From positions 1 through 11,391 of the forward strand of contig JASLEM010000036.1 of NCBI GenBank assembly GCA_030151165.1: 11,391 nt of DNA, written 5' to 3'. Shown piece by piece: positions 1-5,793 of this stretch. Under the pieces are notes generated by a model that had not been told where the DNA came from, searched no databases, and was given only the letters and a program-made list of their open reading frames with translations. A program made the position numbers and the translations under genes. Source of the DNA: Burkholderiaceae bacterium. GTDB lineage: Bacteria > Pseudomonadota > Gammaproteobacteria > Burkholderiales > Burkholderiaceae. Each line of letters begins with the position of its first letter. Position 1 is the stretch's first letter.

Positions 1-182
1 TCGCCGGCCAGCACGAGGGCGCGCGCCGGGTCGCGCTGGCGGAGCTGCCACGCGAGCGCGACGACGACGTCGAGCGAGGCCTCGGGCGCCGCCGCCGCCG
101 ACGCGAGGGCCGCCAACGCGTCGTCGTCCGCCAGGAAGACGAGCGGGACGCACATGCAGGACGAGGCCGCGTCGCGCCTCAT
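1..182 (-). CDS. N-terminal fragment of a probable helical-repeat (TPR-like) protein, cut by the window edge
   Basis: An open minus-strand frame with nearly every third codon position G or C runs from an ATG at 182 (a second ATG lies at 155) off the left edge, giving about 60 residues. The stretch LDVVVALAWQLRQRDPARAL resembles the first helical repeat of TPR-containing diguanylate cyclases and regulators of Burkholderiales, which often open with a phrase like LAWxLRQRD. This resemblance comes from pattern memory, not a search. No catalytic domain is in view, so the function cannot be assigned. The frame stays open upstream of 182, but that part is arginine/proline-rich and unlike a protein start. 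No clear ribosome site was found for either ATG. The gene is divergent from the PEP-CTERM gene. It could also be a chance open frame in GC-rich DNA. Confidence 0.4.
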   Translation of the reverse strand, partial: MRRDAASSCMCVPLVFLADDDALAALASAAAAPEASLDVVVALAWQLRQRDPARALVLAG

Positions 183-543
183 GGCCGCGGCAGCGCGCGC
201 ATCGGCAGGCGTCGAGCGGCGACCGGGCGGCCGTGGGCGCGAGCGTCGACGATGGCGGCGGCGAAGGGCATGGTGAACTGTACGTTGCGCCCTCTTCCCT
301 GCGGCGCGCGAGGGCGGGCGAGGATGGTCAGAGTTCACACCGCCGCGTTGCGCAACACGGGCTGACATCGCGGGTCGACGCCGCGCTGCGAAGTTTGGGG
401 GGCGCGCGGCGGCGTCCCTAGCTTCTGCATTGACCCGCCGACGCCAGCCGATAGCCTGCGCAGGGTCCGATTCGCCTCGGGAGCGGCCCGCTGCCACGCG
501 ACACGATCGGACGAACCCGCGCCCATCCACCCTCGGAGTCCCC
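183..543. other. Divergent intergenic spacer (361 bases)
   Basis: I see no convincing gene here. A 62-codon plus-strand open frame (233-421) has arginine/glycine-rich, non-protein-like content. The spacer holds a perfect 7-base inverted repeat, GTGAACT (273-279) and AGTTCAC (332-338), a 10-base palindrome GTTGCGCAAC (347-356), and a candidate promoter for the PEP-CTERM gene near 430-457. Confidence 0.5.
430..457 (+). promoter_or_regulatory. Candidate sigma70 promoter for the PEP-CTERM gene
   Basis: TTGACC (430-435) matches the -35 consensus at 5 of 6 positions. Sixteen bases later TAGCCT (452-457) is a weak -10 that keeps the key T, A and final T. Transcription would begin near 464, giving a leader of about 80 bases. 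The -10 is poor, so this is only a candidate. Confidence 0.3.
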
Positions 544-1293
544 ATGAACCCCTCGAAGAAACTTCTTGTGCTGGCGGCGGCGATCGCCGCGTCGGCGTCG
601 GCCTTCGCCGATCCTGTCAACGCGGTGTCGTACGCCTCGTTGACGGGCACGCAGATCGTCGATTTCGACGACCTGCCCACGGCGAGTTCCGTCGGCAGCA
701 ACTACGACACGACCTTCGTGTCGCACGGCGTCGGCTTCGGCGAGCGCTTCGCCGGGCAAGCGCTGTCGACGTCCGGCAACTTCGACGTGCTCGGCAACAC
801 CACGGGCGGCACGCTCGCGGTGGTCGCCGGCAGCGCGAACCACAACCTCGACGTCCTGGACTACAACAACTCGAACGTGCTGACCGGCCTCGGCCCGCTG
901 GGCTACCCCGACCCGGACGCCGTCGGCGAAGGCTCGTTCGCGGCGCTGTTCTCCAGCGACCAGTCGCAGTTCGGCTTCCAGCTGGTCGGCGGCAACGGCG
1001 GCAACGCCTACGTCAGCTTCTTCCGCCGCGACGGCTCGCTGATCAGCACCGTCACCGTCACCGACGTGACCGATTCGTACTACGGCTTCGAACGCGCGGG
1101 CGACGTCCAGGACATCGCCGGCATCTCGATCTACAACGACGACCCCGGCGGCATCGGCTTCGACAACCTGAAGCACGACGTGGTGTCGACGATCCCGACG
1201 AACGTCCCGGAGCCGCAGAGCGTCGCGCTGCTGCTCGCGGGCCTGGGCCTGCTGCGCGTGCTGAAGCGCCGCGCGCCTCGGACCGAGGGCTGA
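544..1293 (+). CDS. Secreted PEP-CTERM sorting-domain protein
   Basis: This 249-residue protein has a Sec-type signal peptide (lysines at 5-6, hydrophobic 7-20, likely cut after AFA at 22). A mostly beta, Asp/Gly/Asn-rich body spans 23-215. The C-terminal tripartite signal is clear: VPEP at 221-224, a hydrophobic helix at about 227-240, and a basic end (KRRAPR, 241-246). Known biology: PEP-CTERM proteins are recognised and processed by an exosortase (EpsH/XrtA type), usually in bacteria that make exopolysaccharide and biofilm. The ligand or role of the body is not recognisable; FDDLPT near the start and GIGFDNLKH near the end are typical of the broad PEP-CTERM lectin-like group. The ATG at 544 is chosen because GGAG lies five bases upstream (535-538) and a signal peptide follows at once. 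The frame is open back to 430, but that part is not signal-like. No exosortase gene is in the window. Confidence 0.9.
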   Translation: MNPSKKLLVLAAAIAASASAFADPVNAVSYASLTGTQIVDFDDLPTASSVGSNYDTTFVSHGVGFGERFAGQALSTSGNFDVLGNTTGGTLAVVAGSANHNLDVLDYNNSNVLTGLGPLGYPDPDAVGEGSFAALFSSDQSQFGFQLVGGNGGNAYVSFFRRDGSLISTVTVTDVTDSYYGFERAGDVQDIAGISIYNDDPGGIGFDNLKHDVVSTIPTNVPEPQSVALLLAGLGLLRVLKRRAPRTEG

Positions 1294-1327
1294 TCGCGCG
1301 CCCGCGCGCGGGCTGACGGCAAGAGAA

Positions 1328-1351
1328 AAGGCGGGCTCGACGGCCCGCCTT
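1328..1351. terminator. Hairpin between convergent genes, probably bidirectional terminator
   Basis: AAGGCGGGC (1328-1336) pairs perfectly with GCCCGCCTT (1343-1351) around a 6-base loop. The A-run before it (1326-1329) gives a short U-run for minus-strand transcripts, and TTCGTT follows it on the plus strand. It sits between the ends of the PEP-CTERM gene and the porin gene and fits termination in both directions. Confidence 0.8.
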
Positions 1352-1372
1352 CGTTCGTGGCGCGCCGCGCGC

Positions 1373-2815
1373 TCAGAAGCTGACGCCCAGCCCCAGGTCC
1401 CAGCGCGTGAGGTCGGGGTTGATCGTGAAGTGCTGGTAGTCGGCCTTCAGCACGACCTTGGGGGTCACGTAGTAGTTGGCGCCGGCCGTCCAGACGCGGT
1501 CGCGCGGCTGCGGCCACGGCTCGCCGTCGGACGCGAGGCCGGTCGGCACGGTGCTGAAGCCCGGCGCGATGCCCTGGTACGACGACGCCATGTCGTAGTG
1601 CTCCCAGCGCACGAACGGCGTGAGGCGACGGCCGCCGTCCTGCCACAGCGTGTACGCGCCCTGCACGTAGTAGCCGAGGAAGTCGGACGGCAACGGGTTG
1701 GCGACGCCGGTGTTGTCGAGGTTGTAGGTCGCGGTCTTCGAGATCGAGCCGTGCGCGTAGACGGCCGAGATGTCGGCGTCGCCCGGCGTCCAGCGGCCGT
1801 GCAGCTCCCACAGCGTGACGCGCGACTTCGGCAGGTTGGCCGGCACCTGCGGCAGCGCGGTCTCGCCCGTGAACGCGGCGCCGCCCAGCAGCAGGCCCGG
1901 GATGCCGGCGTAGTTCAGCGAGACGTACTGCGACAGGTGCTGCGCGTTGGCGAGCTGCAGCTCCTGGTGCGTGGCCTGCAGCGGCGCGATGTCGTTGTCC
2001 TCGAGGTCGAGCGCCGTGCGGTACTGCGGATCCTCGGGGCTGTTGTTCCAGCCGCTCAGGTCGAAGCCGGTCGTGAGGCCGACGTCCCAGCCGAGGCCGA
2101 AGTCGTTGCTGCCGTGCAGCGCGAGGCCGCCTTCGCGCCAGGTGCTCGGGATGACGAGCGTCTCGACGAAGTTGCGCTGCACGCCGTAGTACGCGGTCGG
2201 CTCGTGGTGCTCGTTGAGCAGGCCGAACGGCATCAGGAACAGACCGCCCTTGACGGCGACATTGTCGCCCAGCTGGTGGTCGACGTAGAACTGCTCGACC
2301 TCGAACTCGCCCTTGTCGCTGGCCGACGCCACCGCGTGCTCGACCTCGAACTCGGAGTTGAAGCTGGTGCGGTCGTCGAAGCGGTAGCCCAGGCCGAAGA
2401 CGGCGCGCGCGAGGTCGAACTCGGTGAGCGCCGGCTTCTTCGTCGGGTGCGTGTAGTAGATCTCGCCGTAGCCCCAGATGCCCAGGTCGGGCGAGATCCC
2501 GCTCGTCGGCGCGGCCGCGGCCACCGGCGCGGGTGCGGGCGTCGCGGCGACCTTCGCCTGGATCGCCTGTTGCTGCTGCGCCTGCTGCTGTTGCTGCGCG
2601 GCGAGCGCGTCGTTCTGCGCCTTCACGCGCGCGAGTTCCTGGCGCATCGCGTCCAGTTGCTGCTGCATCTGGCCGATCTGCTGCTCGAGGCGCTGCGACA
2701 CGTCGGCGGCCGAATCGGCGGCATGCGCCGGCGACAGCAGGCCGGCGGAGATCGCCGCCGCGATGACGACGGAGACCGAGGCGGAGACGGAGGCGTGGGT
2801 GGGTTTTTTCATCAT
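1373..2815 (-). CDS. Outer-membrane porin, phosphate-selective porin O/P-like, with N-terminal coiled coil
   Basis: This 480-residue protein has a signal peptide ending at AHA (30-32). A glutamine-rich coiled coil follows (about 36-92, with Q-runs at 75-83), then an Ala/Pro linker (92-104). The rest (about 110-480) alternates aromatic and polar residues like a beta barrel and ends in Phe (GLGVSF), the usual C-terminal signal for BAM-dependent insertion. The stretch FEVEQFYVDHQLGDNVAVKG and the following MPFG, NEHHEP and WREGG resemble the phosphate-selective porin O/P superfamily (PF07396-like). That family label does not prove phosphate as substrate. The N-terminal coiled coil could trimerise or contact peptidoglycan. 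The start codon pair at 2815/2812 overlaps the stop of the di-heme gene (ATGATG over TGA), so translation is probably coupled; only a weak AAGAG lies upstream. The frame is open far upstream to 3478, but there it is antisense-frame noise inside the di-heme gene. Confidence 0.88.
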   Translation of the reverse strand: MMKKPTHASVSASVSVVIAAAISAGLLSPAHAADSAADVSQRLEQQIGQMQQQLDAMRQELARVKAQNDALAAQQQQQAQQQQAIQAKVAATPAPAPVAAAAPTSGISPDLGIWGYGEIYYTHPTKKPALTEFDLARAVFGLGYRFDDRTSFNSEFEVEHAVASASDKGEFEVEQFYVDHQLGDNVAVKGGLFLMPFGLLNEHHEPTAYYGVQRNFVETLVIPSTWREGGLALHGSNDFGLGWDVGLTTGFDLSGWNNSPEDPQYRTALDLEDNDIAPLQATHQELQLANAQHLSQYVSLNYAGIPGLLLGGAAFTGETALPQVPANLPKSRVTLWELHGRWTPGDADISAVYAHGSISKTATYNLDNTGVANPLPSDFLGYYVQGAYTLWQDGGRRLTPFVRWEHYDMASSYQGIAPGFSTVPTGLASDGEPWPQPRDRVWTAGANYYVTPKVVLKADYQHFTINPDLTRWDLGLGVSF

Positions 2816-4251
2816 CGGCTCTTGGTGATCGATGTCGTGGGAGCGGCGGTGGCCGCGGCCTGGCATTGCGACGGCAGCACCTGCGCGTTCGGGTTCGCGG
2901 GATCGAAGCCGTCGGTGAGCGTGCACAGGAAGACGATGACGTCGTCGATCTCGGCCGGGGACAGCGACGGCGCGTCGCCGATCACGTGGTTGTAGGGAAT
3001 CTCGAGCGTGTTGACATTGCCGAGGTAGCCCGCATCGCTGCCGACGACGCCCGCCTGCACGACGAACTGGCCGCCGTAGATCGCGGGCAGGTCGTCGAAC
3101 TTGGTGACGTTGCCGGCGGCGTCGGTCGGGTACCACTCCTCGGGGTTGGTGTCGCGGCGCACGTAGAAGCCGATCGCGTCCTTCAGCGAGTTGAAGCGGC
3201 CGTTGTGGAAGTACGGCGCGGTCTGCGCGATGTTGCGCAGCGACGGCACCTTGAACTGGCCGCAATTGCTGAACAGGTCGACGGTCTGGTCGCGGAACGG
3301 GCCGCACACGCCGAGGTCGTAGTAGGTCTGCACGCCGTCGTCGCTGTTCACCGGCGTGTAGCCCGGCGCGGACGCCGTGTTGGCCGGGATCAGCAGGTTG
3401 CGCGGCACGCCGAGGTTGTCGTAGCTGAAGTCGGTGAACATCGGCGGCGTGCCGGTGGTCGACGTGCTCGGGTGGCACGCGGCGCAGTTGCCCTTGGACG
3501 GGTCGTTGAACAGCCGCAGGCCGTTCAGCTCCTGCGCGCTGAGCTGCGCCTGGCCCTTCTGCCAGTAGTCGTACTTGCTGGAGAACGGCGCGAAGTCCGG
3601 ATCCTCCTTCTCGTAGGCGGCGAGCGCGCTGCCGATGCGCGCGAGCGCGGTCGCGGGGTCGGACAGCACGTCGTTGCCGTACAGCGCGACGAAGTCAGCG
3701 AGGTACGGGCGCGTGCGCAGCCTGGCGATGACGGCGGCGGCGTCGGCGTTGGCCATCTCGAAGCTCGTCGTGAACGGCATCGTCGCCTGGATCGCCAGCG
3801 TGGCGGCGCGGCCGTCGCGGAAGAAGCCGCCGTTGGGGCTGCCGTCGGCGTCGAAGTAGAAGTCCGGCACGTAGGCCATGTACTTCAGCGAGGGCGTGGA
3901 GCGGAAGCCCGCCTGGTCCATCGCGGCGCCGCCGAGGGGCACCGGCAGGCCGTGGTCGGGGCCGCTGGCGGTCGGGTCGGCGGTGAACGCGTACGCCTGG
4001 ACGTGGCAGCTCGCGCACGATTGCCGGCCGGACGCCGACAGCGCGGTGTCGACGAAGATCTTCTGGCCCAGCTGCGCCGCCGCGGAGAGCGACGCGCTGC
4101 CTGACGCGGGCGTGCCCGTGCTCGCGGTGCCACCATCGCCGCCGCCGCCGCACGCCGACAGCATCGCCGCCAGGACGATCGATGCGACCGACGCGACCGC
4201 GCGCCGAGGCGCACGCAGCCGCCAGCCTGAACCGAAGCCAAGAACATTCAT
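2812..4251 (-). CDS. Di-heme cytochrome c peroxidase / MauG-family lipoprotein
   Basis: This 479-residue protein begins with a long basic n-region, a hydrophobic segment (19-30) and a lipobox LSAC with Cys34. It should therefore be a lipid-anchored periplasmic or outer-membrane protein. A Gly/Ser/Thr linker follows (35-58). Two CXXCH c-type heme sites are present: CASCH at 79-83 and CAACH at 256-260. Family landmarks include RSTPSL (118-122), DGRAATL (146-152), TAPYFHNG (344-351) with the following SLKDAI, and a C-terminal helix SPAEIDDVIVFLCTL. Members of this family reduce peroxide or carry out MauG/MbnH-type oxidations of protein residues; which applies here is not decidable from sequence. 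The usual FWDGR motif reads FFRDGR (Arg145). The ATG at 4251 is chosen because it is followed at once by the lipoprotein signal; upstream residues in the open frame are not signal-like. No clear Shine-Dalgarno is seen. It is the first gene of an operon with the porin. Confidence 0.9.
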   Translation of the reverse strand: MNVLGFGSGWRLRAPRRAVASVASIVLAAMLSACGGGGDGGTASTGTPASGSASLSAAAQLGQKIFVDTALSASGRQSCASCHVQAYAFTADPTASGPDHGLPVPLGGAAMDQAGFRSTPSLKYMAYVPDFYFDADGSPNGGFFRDGRAATLAIQATMPFTTSFEMANADAAAVIARLRTRPYLADFVALYGNDVLSDPATALARIGSALAAYEKEDPDFAPFSSKYDYWQKGQAQLSAQELNGLRLFNDPSKGNCAACHPSTSTTGTPPMFTDFSYDNLGVPRNLLIPANTASAPGYTPVNSDDGVQTYYDLGVCGPFRDQTVDLFSNCGQFKVPSLRNIAQTAPYFHNGRFNSLKDAIGFYVRRDTNPEEWYPTDAAGNVTKFDDLPAIYGGQFVVQAGVVGSDAGYLGNVNTLEIPYNHVIGDAPSLSPAEIDDVIVFLCTLTDGFDPANPNAQVLPSQCQAAATAAPTTSITKSR

Positions 4252-4312
4252 TGCAGGGGTGCGCCGCGCGGCCCGGGGCCGATCCTGATCCGCGACGCTC
4301 TCTCGTTCGTTA

Positions 4313-4341
4313 GTGTTATTGCGATTGATTCGCACTTTCAA
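4313..4341 (-). promoter_or_regulatory. Candidate sigma70 promoter of the di-heme/porin operon
   Basis: On the minus strand TTGAAA (4341-4336) is a good -35, matching 5 of 6 positions. Exactly 17 bases separate it from TAACAC (4318-4313), a weak -10. Transcription would begin near 4306, leaving a leader of roughly 55 bases before the ATG at 4251. The -35 and its spacing are convincing; the -10 is not strong, as expected for a regulated promoter. Confidence 0.4.
4320..4334. promoter_or_regulatory. Fur-box-like 7-1-7 inverted repeat
   Basis: TGCGATTGATTCGCA is a 15-base inverted repeat (7-1-7) with 6 of 7 arm positions paired. It follows the Fur consensus pattern TGATAATnATTATCA in layout and in its ATT/GCA and TGC ends; the TGCGAAT-type arms are a GC-leaning variant. 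It lies entirely between the proposed -35 and -10 hexamers, where a bound repressor would block RNA polymerase. Another dimeric regulator could also use such a site. Confidence 0.45.
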
Positions 4342-4497
4342 CCGCGCTTCGAACTTTATCGAGCTTCGCATCTGGAAACAACGCGGCGACGTTTTTTCTC
4401 AGGTATTTGCAAGCTTTGTGTTGCGGCCGGGCCTCGCCGGGCGGTTCATGTCACGCCGGATCGCGTCCCTGCCGACGCTCCCGCGCCGAGGCCGCGA

Positions 4498-4917
4498 CTA
4501 CGCCGAGCCGGAATCGAACAGCCGGCTCAGCAATCCGTGCAACTGCTCCCGTTCGGCGGCCGACAGCGGCGCGAACGACGCGGCGATCACCTTGTCCACG
4601 ACCGCCTGCCCGCTGCGCAGCATCGCCTCGCCGGCCGGCGTGAGGTGATGCAGGATCGCCCGCCCCTCGCCCGCCACACGCCGGATCAGGCCGCGATCGA
4701 CCATGCGGTTGGCCAACGCGCCGAACGACTGGTCGCTCTGGAACGTGATGCCCGCGAGCTTGTGCGACGACGACTCGGGGTGGTTGTCGATCGCGCGCAG
4801 CGCGTCCCACTGCGCGAGCGTGGTGCCGATCTCGATCAGCTTCGCGTCGAGCGTGCGGTGATGCTTGTACTGCACGCGCTTGATGGCGAGCGCGAGCGGG
4901 CGGTGGTCGGCGGACAT
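4498..4917 (-). CDS. MarR-family transcriptional regulator
   Basis: This 139-residue winged-helix protein has the usual MarR size and order: an N-terminal dimer helix (5-30), the helix TTLAQWDALRAI (32-43), the recognition helix in SDQSFGALANRMVDRGLIRR (61-80), a wing VAGEGRAILHHLTPAG (81-96), and C-terminal dimer helices. It has no cysteine, so it cannot sense oxidants by thiol chemistry as OhrR does; a small-molecule ligand is more likely. It probably represses itself and the divergent hydrolase through the shared palindrome at 4964-4993. The ATG at 4917 is chosen because the domain begins there. The frame also opens at ATGs 4965/4962, but these lie inside or against the operator and its -10-like TATAAA, where an mRNA leader would not fit. 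No good Shine-Dalgarno precedes 4917. Its distance from the di-heme operon (246 bases with its own promoter) argues against co-transcription. Confidence 0.88.
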   Translation of the reverse strand: MSADHRPLALAIKRVQYKHHRTLDAKLIEIGTTLAQWDALRAIDNHPESSSHKLAGITFQSDQSFGALANRMVDRGLIRRVAGEGRAILHHLTPAGEAMLRSGQAVVDKVIAASFAPLSAAEREQLHGLLSRLFDSGSA

Positions 4918-4963
4918 GGCAGGCAGTCGGGGCTTGCGTCTGGGATGTTCGCATCGTATCATC

Positions 4964-4993
4964 ATCTTTATATCAACATATTTATATAAAGAT
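4964..4993. promoter_or_regulatory. Perfect 10+10 inverted repeat, probable MarR operator
   Basis: ATCTTTATAT (4964-4973) and ATATAAAGAT (4984-4993) are exact reverse complements separated by 10 bases. This is an AT island in otherwise GC-rich DNA, midway between the divergent regulator and hydrolase. A minus-strand TATAAA (4972-4967), which could serve as the regulator's -10, and a plus-strand TATAAA (4985-4990) both lie within the arms. Binding here would control both genes at once. Confidence 0.7.
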
Positions 4994-5004
4994 TGGAACT
5001 CATC

Positions 5005-5793
5005 ATGACGATGTCACCCGTGCCTCGCTCCCGCATCGAATCCTTCGCCGACGGCCTCGCCCTCACCGTCGTCGAGCACGGCGCCGGCCGACCGGTGCTC
5101 GTGCTGCACGGCGGCGGCGGGCCGATGTCGGTGGCGCGATTCGTGGATGCGCTGTCGACCACGCACCGCGTGATCGCGCCGACCCACCCCGGCTTCGCCG
5201 GCACGCCGCGGCCCGACGGGCTGCGCCGCATCGGCCAGCTCGCGGACACCTACGTCGAGCTGATCGACCGGCTCGCGCTGGCCGACGTGCTCGTGGTCGG
5301 CTTCTCGATGGGCGGCTGGATCGCGTCCGAGCTCGCCACGCGCGCGGGCGGTCGCCTGCGCGGTCTCGTGCTGGTGGACGCGACGGGCATCGTGGTCGAC
5401 GGCGAGCCTTGCGTCGACGTGTTCCCGCTGAAGCCGAACGAGATCTCCGCGCTGAGCATGCACGACCCGGTGAAGTACGGCATCGATCCCGCGACGCTCA
5501 CGCCCGAGCAGAAGGCCGCGATGGCCGCGAACTTCCAGGCACTGGCCGTCTACTGCCGTGACGACGGCCGCGACGATCCGACCCTTCACGCGCGACTCGG
5601 CGCGGTGACGGCGCCGGCGCTGGTGGTGTGGGGCGCGAGCGACCGCATCGTCACGCCGGCCTACGGCCAGGCCTATGCGAGCGCGTTCGCTCGCGCACGC
5701 TTCGAGGTCATCGCCGAGTGCGGCCACCTGCCGCAGGTCGAGCAGCCGGCGGCGCTGCTGGCGCTGGTGAACGGCTTCGACGCGACGCTTTGA
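5005..5793 (+). CDS. Alpha/beta-fold hydrolase
   Basis: This 262-residue enzyme shows a complete alpha/beta hydrolase core. The oxyanion loop is HGGGGP at 35-40, and the nucleophile elbow GFSMGG gives Ser101. Asp213 in WGASDRIV is the likely acid and His241 in CGHLPQVEQP the base. A short helical cap lies at about 135-190 (PLKPNEISALSMHD). No signal peptide is seen, so it should be cytoplasmic. The substrate cannot be read from sequence; esters, lactones or ring-cleavage products are typical for the family. It is divergent from the MarR gene and shares the palindromic operator, which suggests a ligand-induced detoxification or catabolic enzyme. The ATG at 5005 is preferred for GGAA at 4995-4998; a TTG at 4993 lies within the operator, and an ATG at 5011 is also possible. 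Its last 86 bases overlap the convergent LysR gene. Confidence 0.9.
   Translation: MTMSPVPRSRIESFADGLALTVVEHGAGRPVLVLHGGGGPMSVARFVDALSTTHRVIAPTHPGFAGTPRPDGLRRIGQLADTYVELIDRLALADVLVVGFSMGGWIASELATRAGGRLRGLVLVDATGIVVDGEPCVDVFPLKPNEISALSMHDPVKYGIDPATLTPEQKAAMAANFQALAVYCRDDGRDDPTLHARLGAVTAPALVVWGASDRIVTPAYGQAYASAFARARFEVIAECGHLPQVEQPAALLALVNGFDATL

Larger units (their letters stand above)
4252..4497. other. Intergenic region upstream of the di-heme/porin operon (246 bases)
   Basis: This spacer contains an AT-richer core (about 4305-4425) that stands out from the GC-rich surroundings and holds the operon promoter and the Fur-like site. I see no gene and no convincing terminator for the MarR gene that ends at 4498. 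A repeated GCCGGGC lies near 4426-4442 without a paired partner of hairpin quality. Confidence 0.5.

Noticed and set aside
430..1176. Long antisense open frame opposite the PEP-CTERM gene
   Set aside because: Its Val/Arg/Ala-rich content is the mirror of GC-rich codons, while the plus-strand protein has a signal peptide and a PEP-CTERM tail.
2560..2600. CTG/TTG-rich run as a repeat array or CRISPR-like element
   Set aside because: It is in frame and encodes glutamine runs of the porin coiled coil; there are no spacers or regular repeats.
1373..2815. Reading the porin as part of the phosphate (pit) system because of its O/P-porin likeness
   Set aside because: It lies 5 kb away in a separate operon with a Fur-like rather than a Pho-like site; the family label alone does not fix the substrate.
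2816..3478. N-terminal extension of the porin frame into the di-heme gene
   Set aside because: That part is Arg/Gln-rich shadow sequence; the signal peptide begins at 2815.
1430..4104. Long plus-strand open frames opposite the porin and di-heme genes
   Set aside because: They are Arg/Val/Ala-rich with no domain or signal. The minus strand carries heme motifs, a lipobox and a porin barrel.
4918..4965. MarR start at the upstream ATG pair 4965/4962
   Set aside because: These codons lie within or against the operator and a -10-like TATAAA, leaving no room for an mRNA leader; the conserved domain begins at 4917.
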